A stretch of DNA of 64,000 nucleotides from TA-21 sp035620895 (GCA_035620895.1 DASPFY010000001.1:1-64000); one strand, 5' to 3'; positions 1 through 9,684 are shown, numbered from the stretch's first letter. Notes: generated by a model not told the origin, from the letters alone. Numbers and translations are program-made.

Positions 1-1
1 A

Positions 2-88
2 AAGTTGAAGTTGAGCAAAATAAATGAGGGTGTCATCTCACTTGAACAGGGATTGATAGCAGGAAGAGGAATCATATTACCACAGTAG
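2..88 (+). CDS. Possible 3' end of a gene entering from the left edge
   Basis: A reading frame open from the left edge ends at TAG 86-88 and reads about 28 residues ending in GRGIILPQ. There is too little to name a family. It could be the C-terminus of a plus-strand gene or chance. The following bases to 315 hold no recognisable gene. Confidence 0.25.
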   Translation, partial: KLKLSKINEGVISLEQGLIAGRGIILPQ

Positions 89-315
89 TAGTCATGTTCA
101 TTGAAACACACATGTAATTGTGATAGGAATAGCATGATTAGCTCTCCCTCGCGAATACAATTTAATATGATACCCAACTGCGTCACTGGGTCAGAGTAGG
201 AATTGCGATTCAGTTGCAAGTGAATGTATAATTTTTGGATTATGCATACGTAATCCTGAAATATGGGGATTGATTTCCATGTTCTTTGTGGTAATGAGAG
301 CGAATAAATTCCAAG

Positions 316-1047
316 ATGGGGGTAATCCGAGTCATGCATGACGATAAGACTAATAGTGTTATATCTATAATGACCCCTGCTCCACTCGAAACTGCTAACC
401 GTTCTGATAATGTTGATACTATTGTAAGGACTATGACAGTGAAAAATAAGAGTTCGGTAGTTATTTTGAATGAACTTAAACATCCAGAAGGAATTATTAC
501 TGAGAGAGATATTGTAAGAAGGTTACTTTTTGAGTCTAAGGATGCGAAACTTACCAATGCCTCGGAGATAATGTCTTCTCCTTTGATTTCGCTTAACGAC
601 GATGCCCATATTTATGATGCAGCATTGATCATGGCTAAGTACTCAATTCGGCGACTTCCTATAATAAAAAATAATGTATTACTAGGAATAGTAACTGCAT
701 CGGATTTAGCACGTAGATTGTACGAAGAAAACAGTAAAGATCCACGTTTGCACGCGATTTCCCGAGCTAGCTCAGTTAGGGACAAGAAGTTTCTCGTATG
801 GAATTTCATGAAGGAACTATTCGATAAGTATGATCAAGCACGCAGAAAAGGCTCTCCCACAGAATTTAAGATACGAGATTTCAAGTCAACCAAACTGCCA
901 ATCTTCCTGCTCGGCGAAAGGGATGTATACGAAACGCTAAGAGAGTACGAAAAAGCCAGGGGATATATAAGTATACGGGATGATACTGTTGTGCCAACAT
1001 CAAAAGGCTTGCTTAAGGCTAGAGAAACCCGGAAGGATTGGGATTGA
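316..1047 (+). CDS. CBS-pair protein with C-terminal winged-helix-like domain
   Basis: The 243-residue protein has two CBS repeats (about residues 14-72 and 87-140), each with the typical GI(I/V)T-x-(R/S)D signature (IITERD, IVTASD). CBS pairs bind adenosine nucleotides such as AMP, ATP or SAM. Residues 150-243 form a separate domain (starting VRDKKFLVWNFM, ending KARETRKDWD) whose end, VVPTSKGLLKA, looks like the wing/helix end of a winged-helix domain. The same C-terminal domain occurs alone at 12081-12395. A role as a nucleotide-sensing regulator is inferred; the ligand cannot be read from the sequence. Confidence 0.9.
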   Translation: MGVIRVMHDDKTNSVISIMTPAPLETANRSDNVDTIVRTMTVKNKSSVVILNELKHPEGIITERDIVRRLLFESKDAKLTNASEIMSSPLISLNDDAHIYDAALIMAKYSIRRLPIIKNNVLLGIVTASDLARRLYEENSKDPRLHAISRASSVRDKKFLVWNFMKELFDKYDQARRKGSPTEFKIRDFKSTKLPIFLLGERDVYETLREYEKARGYISIRDDTVVPTSKGLLKARETRKDWD

Positions 1048-1346
1048 ATGTCCTCATATGATTTACGTTATTTATTTTAATTTACCATTGTTTGGAAAGA
1101 ATTTGGAAATAACTGCTTCAAACTTATATTCAATTTCCATCTTTGTGATGGGTCATTTTATCAGAGTCACTGCATAGCAAAATGTAAAATGTGCTTTTCT
1201 TGAATACCTATCTATTTAGTAAAACGATTTGAATAATAAAATGAAATCATATATCACATTCGACCAAGCAGATATGAATCGGACTCCAAATTTACCCCTC
1301 CAAATCGAATCTACTCTAAAAAATTTTAATTGATTAGGTAATCATA

Positions 1347-1772
1347 CTATCTTATTATCATAACAGGACATGATGAATGATGCAGGACTCTGCTTGATAC
1401 GCTACCTAGGACTAATTCTTTGAACTTCCCCATTCCTCGGCTACCCATGATTATGATATCATATTTCTCCTTTTCACAAAAATCTAGAATTGTTGAGCCG
1501 GGATTTCCCTGAAGTAGTTTAGTTTGTATGACTAATCCTTTTTTTGTGGCAATTTCTGAACATTTCGAAAGTATAAGGTGATTTTCTCTTTTGTAGGCAT
1601 CCACTATCTCTCTTAGTAGTTTTTCTGATACAACATATGAAACAGGTATATCTTCCATAACGTGAATTACAGTTACCTCTGCACCTAGTTTTTCAGAAAG
1701 GAGCAGTGATGCGTCAAATGCTCTGTAAGAATTATCGGAACCATCAACAGGTACCAGTATTCTTGAAAACAT
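1347..1772 (-). CDS. Universal stress protein (UspA family)
   Basis: The 141-residue single-domain Usp starts FSRILVPVDGS, giving the first strand and the Asp that contacts ATP. Near residue 110 it carries the G-x2-G-x9-G-S ATP-binding motif (GSRGMGKFKELVLGS). It ends with the usual CPVMIIR strand. The length is normal for a cytosolic nucleotide-binding UspA. It is monocistronic and faces the CBS gene at 316-1047 tail to tail. The exact stress role is unknown. Confidence 0.95.
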   Translation of the reverse strand: MFSRILVPVDGSDNSYRAFDASLLLSEKLGAEVTVIHVMEDIPVSYVVSEKLLREIVDAYKRENHLILSKCSEIATKKGLVIQTKLLQGNPGSTILDFCEKEKYDIIIMGSRGMGKFKELVLGSVSSRVLHHSSCPVMIIR

Positions 1773-2036
1773 TGAATTTCAGTAATCCATTAGTACTTAT
1801 TATATCATAACATTCTGATACTCTCAGTATATTAAAAAGAAGTCACTACGGTCATCATGAGGCCTAAAAACCATTGATTAAGATTAATGATCTTCAATTA
1901 AAATACTAAATACATGTAGGCATACAGTAAATCGCTCAGCAATTGGGTCGGAAAAAGAAGAATAACTCATCCAAACTCAAACTTATCTCCATTCAATAAA
2001 TTACGTTTAAGATCCATATCACAACTTCTAAAGGCG

Positions 2037-2690
2037 TTGGGGCCCGGCGTAATAACTGGAGCAGCAGATGATGATCCATCAGGTATTGCGACCTACTCTC
2101 AAGCAGGTGCAAAATTTGGTCTCGGGATGTTATGGATGACTCTGTTCCTATTACCTACCATGATTGTTATACAAGAAATGTGTGCAAGGATCGGTCTTCT
2201 CAGCGGAAATGGTTTGGCAGCGCTAATTAAAAAAATACTCTACTAAAATTGTATATCCAATATCAAGCCTTCTATTAATTGCTAACACAATTAATATCGG
2301 AGCTGACTTGGGAGCAATGTCTGCTTCAGTCAGAATCATATTCCCAGATGTTCCGTTAGTGGTAACGTCAGTGCTATTTTCAGCTTTTATTATTATTGCA
2401 GAAATTTTTATTCCTTATCACAAGTATGTCAGAGTACTTAAGTACTTGGTACTCTCGCTTTTCGCATATGTCATAACTGCAGTAATTGTGGGAGGGAACA
2501 TAAACCAGATATTATTTACGATAATTCCTTCCATAAGTTTTAGTCCTGACTATGCCATTATGTTTGTAGCGGTTATCGGTACAACAATATCACCTTACCT
2601 TCTTTTCTGGCAAACATCTGAAGAAGCTGAACAGGATGTAGCAAAACATAAGATAAAAGAGATCGGTAAAGGCAAACCCAAGGTATCCCC
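2037..2690 (+). pseudogene. Nramp-family metal transporter remnant, frameshifted and 3'-truncated
   Basis: Two adjoining frames (2037-2246 and about 2245-2690) together read as the N-terminal half of an Nramp-like divalent-metal transporter. They include GPGVITGAADDDPSGIATYS, the characteristic first-helix metal-site region, and then IANTINIGADLGAMSASV. The frames rejoin if one A is removed from the A7 run at 2228-2234. Family members are around 400 residues; here homology stops near residue 220, around REI at about 2690, where an opposite-strand glycosyltransferase remnant begins. No ATG precedes the conserved start: the frame is open from 1920 and only TTG at 2037 is available. The gene is non-functional as read. 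Confidence 0.75.
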
Positions 2691-2987
2691 AAGAGAAATA
2701 ATGCAATATCTACATTAATACTTATAGCTTCATTTAGTCCTTTTTTCACGGCGATCCCTTTTGCAGGAAACAGTCTATCATCCTGCTGAACAACCCTCGC
2801 CCCCAACTTTCTTGGCTTTTTCGACTGTTGCATCTGACGAATAAGCATCGACAACTATTACTTCTGGATTGTATCGGCTCTTCTTAGCAGTTGTTATGAC
2901 ATGTTCGATAGTATCTTCTACATTTTTCGCCGGAAATATTACAAAAATTTTTTGGGAAGAAATTTGATTATTCATATCACTACGCAC
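2685..2987 (-). pseudogene. Family 2 glycosyltransferase N-terminal remnant, frameshifted
   Basis: Reading leftward from 2987, the frame gives FVIFPAKNVEDTIEHV and VIVVDAYSSDATVEKAKK, typical of the nucleotide-sugar binding start of GT2 enzymes. One base later the frame shifts (the G5 run near 2807 would need to be G4). The neighbouring frame continues LGARVVQQDDRLFPAKGIA and KKGLNEA. The rest of the enzyme, including the acceptor-side catalytic residues, is missing; homology fades where the Nramp remnant ends. Remnant calling is by family recognition. Confidence 0.65.
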
Positions 2988-3193
2988 GTCATATCCCTTA
3001 AATTTCTTCTGCTGATATTGTTATCTTATTTAAAATGATAAATTTAATGAAGTGTTGTTCTTTTTCGAGACGATATCTGTCAATTTTTGATACCAATGCG
3101 TTAAGGTGATTTTCAAATTAAGTTACGATGCGAATATATATTTTAACCATAAAGAAATTAAAGTCCTTTGCACCATCAATTCAAGGAATATAC

Positions 3194-3616
3194 ATGTACA
3201 AAGATCTCAAAATAAATTGTATACTGGTCGCTGTTGACGGTTCAGAAAATTCAAAGAGAGCCGGAGATTATGCAATTAAATTGGGTCATGAACTTCATGC
3301 GGACGTCATGGCACTGCACGTTATACCCTCTAGTAAACATTTTCCCGAAGAAAATCTTGCTAAGGGAACAAAACATGATTACGCCTATCTTGATAAGATT
3401 GCGGAACAATCCGTTTCGGCCGGAGTTGACCTTGAAATAGAGGTTATACGGGCGCAATCTTCCGTCGTAAATGAAATAACAGAATATGCGGATAAAAAAA
3501 ATATAGATCTTATTATCATTGGTATAAGGAGTGTTTCAGAATTCCGATTTATGCTCGGTAGTACTGCCTCTGGAGTTGTAGTGAATGCTCCTTGTCCAGT
3601 ATTAGTTGTTAAATAA
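3194..3616 (+). CDS. UspA-family protein with degenerate ATP motif
   Basis: The start is taken at ATG 3194 (MYKDLKINCILVAVDGSENS). An upstream in-frame ATG at 3128 would add an unusual 22-residue tail. The 140-residue product has the Usp fold order and ends CPVLVVK. The nucleotide loop reads GIRSVSEFRFMLGSTAS, so the second Gly of G-x2-G is replaced by Ser while the later GS is kept. ATP binding may be weakened or lost. It is monocistronic. Confidence 0.9.
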   Translation: MYKDLKINCILVAVDGSENSKRAGDYAIKLGHELHADVMALHVIPSSKHFPEENLAKGTKHDYAYLDKIAEQSVSAGVDLEIEVIRAQSSVVNEITEYADKKNIDLIIIGIRSVSEFRFMLGSTASGVVVNAPCPVLVVK

Positions 3617-3741
3617 AGGAATACTATAATTAACCGATCATACACGTGCATATATTACCATTTAAGGAGATCGCTAAGTTAAATCAGAAGTTTTTGATAG
3701 CTGACAGTGAAACCTTTTATTTATACTTTTATTATGAATAA

Positions 3742-3945
3742 ATGATGATAGGGGTAGGAAAGTGCAGTGGCTGCGGACAACAAAAACGATTATTGTACGA
3801 AATCACCGTTGGAGAAAAAACAAAGAATAAATATTGTAAGAAATGCTATCAGAACCTTTATTCAAAAATCAAATGCAGATTTTGTGTCGAAGAGATGATA
3901 AAAGATTATTACTATAAGCATTTATCGGAAATACATCCACAGTAA
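3742..3945 (+). CDS. Small zinc-ribbon/C2H2-like protein
   Basis: The 67-residue protein has three CxxC knuckles (CSGC, CKKC, CRFC) and a C-terminal H-x4-H (HLSEIH). It can therefore bind two zinc ions. Such tiny zinc proteins are common in Thaumarchaeota and usually uncharacterised; nucleic-acid or protein binding is possible. A TATA-like TTTTATTTATAC lies about 20-30 bases before the start, consistent with a leaderless transcript. Confidence 0.75.
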   Translation: MMIGVGKCSGCGQQKRLLYEITVGEKTKNKYCKKCYQNLYSKIKCRFCVEEMIKDYYYKHLSEIHPQ

Positions 3946-4065
3946 GAATATCATATTCACTATTTGAGCTAGCTAGACATTTTCTATCAACCGGTTGTTC
4001 AATATGCGATTTTAATGAAGTATATTGCTATTACTACTTATAATACTGAACGTTCAATAATATTC

Positions 4066-5088
4066 GTGGTAGTAAGGATAGCAATCAACGGTTTCGGTAG
4101 AATTGGAAGATGTTTCTTAAGAGCGGCTTTGGCCGATAAGGACTTTGGTAATATTGCGAATATAGTTGCTATAAACGATCTAACAGATGCAAAGACACTC
4201 GCTCATTTATTCAAATATGACTCGACATTCGGAAAGTATGACGGTAGAGTTGAAGCTAAGGATGATGAAATACTCGTGGACGAACACAGCTTAAAAGTGC
4301 TTGCAGAAAAAGATCCTTTGAAGCTACCGTGGAAAGATTTGAAAATCGATGTTGTTATTGAATCTACAGGCAAATTCAATGATGCCAATGAGGCAAAAAA
4401 ACACATAACCGCGGGAGCCAAGAAGGTAATAATCTCAGCTCCGGCAAAAAGTCCCGACGCAACGGTTTTAATTGGAATCAATGACGATCTATACGATAAC
4501 ACAAAGCATAACATTATTTCCATGGCTTCATGTACAACCAACTGTCTTGCCCCACTTCTTAAGACCATTAATGATAAGTTTGGGATAGAAAGGGGATATA
4601 TGACAACTTGTCATGCATATACCAACGATCAGAGAATTCTCGATCTACCACACAAGGATCTGAGAAGAGCACGCGCGGCAATGATGTCTATCATTCCAAC
4701 AAGTACCGGAGCTGCAAAAGCTATAGGAACAGTAATACCTGAATTAAATGGCAAAATGGACGGAATGGCCCTACGTGTTCCGGTTAGTAACGGATCTATA
4801 GTAGATGTAGTATTGACATTGCAAAAGGAAGTTACAAAAGAAGAAGTAAATCAGGCTCTAAAAGATTCATCAGAGAGTGAATTGAAGGGGATTATGGCAT
4901 ATACTGAGGAGCCGCTAGTGTCCTCAGATATTATAGGAGAATCGCAGTCCTCAATAGTTGATGGCCTGAGCACAATGGTTCTGGGTACAAAAAACAACCT
5001 TGTTAAGATTATGTCTTGGTATGATAATGAGTGGAGTTTTGCTTGCAGACTAATCGATCTGGTAAAATTTATCTCTAATAAAATGTGA
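4066..5088 (+). CDS. gap: Glyceraldehyde-3-phosphate dehydrogenase, bacterial type I
   Basis: The enzyme interconverts glyceraldehyde-3-phosphate and 1,3-bisphosphoglycerate with NAD(P) in the cytosol. The 340-residue form starts at GTG 4066 (MVVRIAINGFGRIGR), close to family length, with a TATA-like TTATAATA at 4038-4045. ATG 4015 would add 17 odd residues. Visible are the Rossmann loop GFGRIGR (9-15), Asp38 in AINDLT (an NAD-type determinant), catalytic Cys156 in SCTTNC, His183 in TCHAYTNDQR, and the C-terminal WYDNEW. This is the bacterial/eukaryotic type I enzyme, not the distinct archaeal type, so bacterial origin by transfer is likely. No phosphoglycerate kinase is adjacent. Confidence 0.95.
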   Translation: MVVRIAINGFGRIGRCFLRAALADKDFGNIANIVAINDLTDAKTLAHLFKYDSTFGKYDGRVEAKDDEILVDEHSLKVLAEKDPLKLPWKDLKIDVVIESTGKFNDANEAKKHITAGAKKVIISAPAKSPDATVLIGINDDLYDNTKHNIISMASCTTNCLAPLLKTINDKFGIERGYMTTCHAYTNDQRILDLPHKDLRRARAAMMSIIPTSTGAAKAIGTVIPELNGKMDGMALRVPVSNGSIVDVVLTLQKEVTKEEVNQALKDSSESELKGIMAYTEEPLVSSDIIGESQSSIVDGLSTMVLGTKNNLVKIMSWYDNEWSFACRLIDLVKFISNKM

Positions 5089-5278
5089 AGACTTAAAGGA
5101 TATTAATCCATAGAAAGAATGGTAACGAACAAACTTTAAACACAGAATCAACACCGAGTCGAGTTTTCTTGTATATGCTTTCAATTTGAAAAAGCCAAAG
5201 GAACTAAATATTACTTACTGGCGAGACTTCTCAAATATACAATACTTTTAATAAATATGTGCTCTCTAACATGTTAGT

Positions 5279-5854
5279 TTGAAATTAGCTGAAGATATAG
5301 ATCTAACGGCTCCTGTTACTCAGGTATTAGAACAAAATCTCGCCATTCTTGACGATTCTGCTTGTATCAATGAGGCCGCAAAGGAGATGCAACGCAAAGG
5401 AGTGTCAAGCGTCCTTGTCAGAAATTCAAAGTCCGGTGAGTTGGTTGGAATTGTTACGGAAAGGGATATTATCTATCGAGCTGTTGCCAGGAATCTTGGG
5501 ATGTTCAAGGTCAATATAGGAAAAATTATGAGCACTCCACTCATTACAGTTGATAAAGACACCCCATGTATTGAGGCTATCAAAATAATGCGAGAAAAAC
5601 AATTGCGACGACTCCCCATATTGGATCACGGAAGTATATTAGGCGTCGCAACATTAATGTCGATTGTTGGAAATATGCCAACAAGGAATGTAGAACTTAT
5701 CGAATTAGAAAAGCCACAGACTTCACAAAGTCCAGTTTTAAATTGTCCATATTGCGAATCAAAATTTGTTGATAAAATGGAATTGTCGAAACATATAGAC
5801 AGAATACATTTGGGAAGCGGCTTATTAGAAGGAGACCTAAGAAAATGGAAGTGA
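5279..5854 (+). CDS. CBS-pair protein fused to a C2H2 zinc finger
   Basis: The 191-residue product uses a TTG start at 5279; no in-frame ATG fits. The two CBS repeats span about residues 10-70 (IVTERD) and 84-135. The tail holds a classic C2H2 finger with C156, C159, H172 and H177 (CPYCESKF...HIDRIH). CBS domains sense adenosine ligands, and the finger suggests DNA, RNA or protein binding, so a ligand-controlled regulator is a reasonable inference. It lies just upstream of, and converges on, the carboxylase operon. Confidence 0.9.
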   Translation: MKLAEDIDLTAPVTQVLEQNLAILDDSACINEAAKEMQRKGVSSVLVRNSKSGELVGIVTERDIIYRAVARNLGMFKVNIGKIMSTPLITVDKDTPCIEAIKIMREKQLRRLPILDHGSILGVATLMSIVGNMPTRNVELIELEKPQTSQSPVLNCPYCESKFVDKMELSKHIDRIHLGSGLLEGDLRKWK

Positions 5855-5892
5855 CAACCAGCGCCTTTACATCTCCAGAACGATAATTGAAT

Positions 5893-6324
5893 TTATTGAA
5901 ATGTAGCAAGAATCTCTCCCGTCTTAACAGTTTGACCTTCTTTCACCCTTAACTCTGATATTTTCGCTGTGGTAGGTGAATAAATATGATTCTGCATTTT
6001 CATAGCTTCAAGAACCACGATCTGTTGGCCTTTCTTTATGTCGTCTCCGGCTTTAACCAAAACTTCGACTATCCTACCGCTTATAGGTGCTCTAAGTTCT
6101 TTCATGGATACTGTAAGGTCTGAATTCTTTGAAACGATATATGCCATGCCATTTACGATCATCAGAGAAGGATCACTATCGTCTATGTAGTCTAAATAAA
6201 ATTTCTTTCCTTCTATTGTAATTTGGTCTTCATCGAATTTGGCAGTTATTTGCTTTCCATTAACTATAACATTCTGTCCGATTATCTTTATGTCATAGTC
6301 ATTGCCATTAACCTTAACTCTCAT
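5893..6324 (-). CDS. Biotin carboxyl carrier protein of acyl-CoA carboxylase
   Basis: The 143-residue carrier starts at ATG 6324 inside the end of the biotin carboxylase gene (11-base overlap ATGAGAGTTAA), indicating translational coupling. Residues 1-75 form an N-terminal domain. Residues 77-143 are a biotinyl domain with EAMKMQN and target Lys109, the residue biotinylated by BirA. It carries carboxybiotin between the biotin carboxylase and the carboxyltransferase. It is the last gene of the minus-strand order carboxyltransferase, biotin carboxylase, carrier. Confidence 0.95.
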   Translation of the reverse strand: MRVKVNGNDYDIKIIGQNVIVNGKQITAKFDEDQITIEGKKFYLDYIDDSDPSLMIVNGMAYIVSKNSDLTVSMKELRAPISGRIVEVLVKAGDDIKKGQQIVVLEAMKMQNHIYSPTTAKISELRVKEGQTVKTGEILATFQ

Positions 6325-7804
6325 GTAACCACCTTGAATTTGAAATGTATTGATCAAAATTTGAGTCACTATATCTACTTTTAATCCAGATATCCGCATT
6401 TGAATTTCCTTTTTTCTCCAAAAACTTGACTTTTCTGGGCAACTGACATAGAATGGCAGATGCCACTTCTCCATCCTTCAATGAAAATGGAGTTAATTCA
6501 TCAACAAAAGACGTGTCATACATTCCTTCCATAAATCTTGTATCATTTAGCGCGGAGATATGAAAAGGTATTGTGGTCGGAATTCCTGAAATCCTAAACA
6601 TAGAGAGAGAACGCTTCATCGTTTCAATTGTTCCGATTCTGCTATCTTCAAAACATATGAGTTTTGCTATTAACGAATCGTAAAATGGTGGTACTATGCT
6701 ACCTGAGGACAATGCAGTGTCAATTCTTACATTTTTTGTATCATGTGGAGGAACAAAAGATTTTATTCTACCTCCAAAAGGTATAAACGTTAAGGGATGT
6801 TCTGCGTTAATTCGACACTCTATGGCATGCCCTCTTGGCCTCACATCTTCTTGTTTTATTGTCAGACCAGTTCGCGAGGCAATATTTAGCTGTTGCTCAA
6901 TTAGATCTATACCTGTAACCTGCTCTGTAATGGGATGCTCTACCTGAATCCTAGAGTTAATCTCCATAAAATAAAACTGCTCATCTTTAAACAGAAATTC
7001 GACCGTTCCTGCATTATCATATTTCATTTCTTTCATTATGTCAGTTGCGGTGTCAGTGATTCTATGTCTCATCTCTTTTGTCAGGGCCGGCGACGGCGTT
7101 TCCTCTATCAGCTTTTGATGGCGCCGTTGAATAGAGCATTCCCTCTCTCCAAGATTGATTATATTTTGACCATCTCCAAGAATCTGGACTTCTATGTGTC
7201 TAGGACGTTCCAAATATTTTTCAATAAACAGGCGGTCTGATGCAAAGCTAATCATCGATTCTTTTCTAGATGATTCAAAGCCCTTACTTATGTCCTCTTG
7301 CGAGGAAGCAATTCTAAGCCCTCTCCCACCTCCGCCCCTTGCGGCCTTTAATATAACGGGATATCCAATTTCCTTGGCTACCTTCAACGCCTCTTCTTGC
7401 GTGGAAACTTCTTTTGCCTCTAAGACAGGTGCTATTCTGGAAACAACTTGTTTAGCTCTCAGTTTATCACCAGAAATTTTCAAAACTTGTGGAGAGGGGC
7501 CGACAAAAATGATGCCCTTTCTTTTGCAAACTTCAGAGAACTCTGGATTTTCAGCAAGAAATCCATAGCCTGGATGAATCATATCACATCCCAATTGCAA
7601 GGCGGCGCCTACTATCTTGTCCATTCTCAGATAGCTATCACTTGCAGCCAATCCTCCTATGTGCTGGGCTTCGTAAAGGAATTTCACATAAATAGAATTT
7701 TTGTCTGCCTCAGAATATACCCCGCAAGGAATTATGTCAAGTTTCCTACAGCTCTTGACTATTCTTGATACGATTTCTCCCCTGTTTGCGATAAGTAGCT
7801 TCAT
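6314..7804 (-). CDS. accC: Biotin carboxylase subunit of acetyl/propionyl-CoA carboxylase
   Basis: The 496-residue ATP-grasp enzyme carboxylates biotin with ATP and bicarbonate. Visible are the N-terminal LLIANRGEIVSRI, the Gly-rich ATP loop around residues 157-162 (GGGGRG), ERECSIQRRHQKLIEE at 220-235, and the catalytic EINSRIQVEHPITE from residue 281. Length is normal. It lies about 160 bases after the carboxyltransferase gene and overlaps the carrier gene. In Thaumarchaeota this complex is the bifunctional acetyl/propionyl-CoA carboxylase of the 3-hydroxypropionate/4-hydroxybutyrate cycle. Whether this is that core copy or a second set cannot be told here. Confidence 0.97.
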   Translation of the reverse strand: MKLLIANRGEIVSRIVKSCRKLDIIPCGVYSEADKNSIYVKFLYEAQHIGGLAASDSYLRMDKIVGAALQLGCDMIHPGYGFLAENPEFSEVCKRKGIIFVGPSPQVLKISGDKLRAKQVVSRIAPVLEAKEVSTQEEALKVAKEIGYPVILKAARGGGGRGLRIASSQEDISKGFESSRKESMISFASDRLFIEKYLERPRHIEVQILGDGQNIINLGERECSIQRRHQKLIEETPSPALTKEMRHRITDTATDIMKEMKYDNAGTVEFLFKDEQFYFMEINSRIQVEHPITEQVTGIDLIEQQLNIASRTGLTIKQEDVRPRGHAIECRINAEHPLTFIPFGGRIKSFVPPHDTKNVRIDTALSSGSIVPPFYDSLIAKLICFEDSRIGTIETMKRSLSMFRISGIPTTIPFHISALNDTRFMEGMYDTSFVDELTPFSLKDGEVASAILCQLPRKVKFLEKKGNSNADIWIKSRYSDSNFDQYISNSRWLHES

Positions 7805-7963
7805 GTTTTAATATTTTCAGTCAAAGCCCTTAAAAAATAGTTTCTTAATTACATCATTTGCAGATTTCATAAGTAATTTAGAAGTAGCAGCAGTAATGGA
7901 ATTCCAGATTTAAATTATGTTGTACGGGTTTGGCTACTCTTCAAAGGAACAAAATAAATAGAC

Positions 7964-9514
7964 CTAAACAGGAATATTACCATGTTTTCTGAGGGGCCTG
8001 CCGATCCTTTTTTTATAAATTGACTTGAGAGATGATATCAATCTAGGACGTGTTTGTTCCGGTTCTATTACATCATCAATGTATCCACGGGATGCAGCTA
8101 CGTATGGATTTGAGAATTTAATCCTATAGTCTTCAGCAAACTCCTTTCTTCTTTGATCCGGTGTTGGCGATTCGGATATTTCTTTCTTGAAGATTATGTT
8201 ACAAGCCCCTTCTGGACCCATAACCGCAATTTCGGCGCTAGGCCATGCAAAGTTATAATCTGCTCCTATGTGCTTGCTGTTTAATACACAATAAGCTCCA
8301 CCGTAAGCTTTGCGCGTTATGATACTAAATTTCGGAACGGTAGCTTCCGAAAAAGCGTACAGAAGCTTTGCTCCGTGCCTTATTATTCCTCCCCACTCCT
8401 GAGAGGTTCCAGGTAGAAAACCAGGGACATCAACAAATGCGATTAGAGGAATATTAAAACAGTCACAGAATCTAACAAACCTCGCAGCTTTATCGCAAGA
8501 GTCAATATCAAGTACCCCAGCAAGAACCTGAGGATTGTTCGCCACTATGCCAACAGTATTGCCATCAAGTCTTGCTAATCCTATTGTGATGTTCTTTGCC
8601 CAGTGTCTCTGGACCTCGAGAAAATCGTAATTATCAACGATTTTCCTAATAATTTCGTGCATATCATATGGCTCGTGCGAGCTCGAAGGAAGGACTGAAT
8701 TTAATTCTTCATTCTGTCGCTTAGGATCGTCTTGAGGTTCTATCCGTGGTGGATTTTCAAGATTATTTGAAGGAAAAAAAGAAAGTATTCTTCGAAGAAG
8801 TGTAAAGCAATCCAGCTCATCCTCCGCAACAAAATGTGCAACACCACTTTTTTCGTTATGGACTGCAGCACCTCCCAGATCATTAAAGTTTACATTTTCT
8901 TTTGTCACCTCCTTTACTACCTCCGGTCCTGTGACAAACATGTATGCCGACTTGGTCATGATTATAAAATCTGTTATCGCAGGAGAGTACACTGCTCCTC
9001 CTGCACAAGGGCCTACTATAACTGAAATTTGAGGTACTACTCCCGATGCTTGAACATTCCTGTGGAAAATTTCAGCGTAACCTGCAAGACTTCTTACTCC
9101 TTCCTGAATACGGGCCCCTCCAGAATCATTGATCCCTATAATGGGTGCACCCTGTTTCATTGCAAGATCCATTATCTTGCAGACCTTTGAAGAAAATGCG
9201 AGACCCAAAGATCCTCCTAGTACAGTAAAGTCATGTAGGAATGAGTAGACCAAACGGCCATCAATCAAACCGTAGCCAGTTAGTACTCCATCTCCTAGAA
9301 TTTTTTTATCTTCCAGTCCAAATTCATCGCAATCGTGAAGTACGAACGGATCAAGCTCAACGAAAGTTCCCGGATCGAAAATCGCATCGGCCCTTTCAAA
9401 AGCATTGAACTTTCCCTTTTTCCGTTGCTGATCCTGCTTTTCTTTGCCTCCTCCTAAATGATGCACCTTTCTTTTACTGTCAAGTTCAGAATTCATTGCT
9501 CCAGAATTAATCAT
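7964..9514 (-). CDS. pccB: Acyl-CoA carboxylase carboxyltransferase subunit (PccB-like)
   Basis: The 516-residue product starts at ATG 9514; a GTG two codons upstream is possible. The crotonase-fold N-half has the oxyanion/CoA segments GLAFSSKVCKIMDLA, INDSGGARIQEGV and GPCAGGAVYSPA. The C-half has FVDVPGFLPGTSQEW and KAYGGAYCVLNSKH. It transfers CO2 from carboxybiotin to acetyl- or propionyl-CoA. Substrate choice cannot be fixed from sequence alone. It is the first gene of the carboxylase operon; a CoA-transferase lies upstream on the same strand. Confidence 0.96.
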   Translation of the reverse strand: MINSGAMNSELDSKRKVHHLGGGKEKQDQQRKKGKFNAFERADAIFDPGTFVELDPFVLHDCDEFGLEDKKILGDGVLTGYGLIDGRLVYSFLHDFTVLGGSLGLAFSSKVCKIMDLAMKQGAPIIGINDSGGARIQEGVRSLAGYAEIFHRNVQASGVVPQISVIVGPCAGGAVYSPAITDFIIMTKSAYMFVTGPEVVKEVTKENVNFNDLGGAAVHNEKSGVAHFVAEDELDCFTLLRRILSFFPSNNLENPPRIEPQDDPKRQNEELNSVLPSSSHEPYDMHEIIRKIVDNYDFLEVQRHWAKNITIGLARLDGNTVGIVANNPQVLAGVLDIDSCDKAARFVRFCDCFNIPLIAFVDVPGFLPGTSQEWGGIIRHGAKLLYAFSEATVPKFSIITRKAYGGAYCVLNSKHIGADYNFAWPSAEIAVMGPEGACNIIFKKEISESPTPDQRRKEFAEDYRIKFSNPYVAASRGYIDDVIEPEQTRPRLISSLKSIYKKRIGRPLRKHGNIPV

Positions 9515-9684
9515 GAGCACTAAAAGGTTTTTTGATGACTTTCAAGCCAAGGCAAGCGCCGAATGCCCATTCTAAGTGATAAAATATTAATCTATTGCGT
9601 TAGATAGTATAATCAATTTGAATAAATTAAATTAGAAAAATCAGACCTCGCAAAGTCATCCGAAACAAGAATCAAATTCTAAAA

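Noticed and set aside
2573..2854. A 93-codon minus-strand frame as an independent gene
   Set aside because: Its first 60 or so residues continue the glycosyltransferase remnant after a one-base shift; the rest is read through the Nramp remnant.
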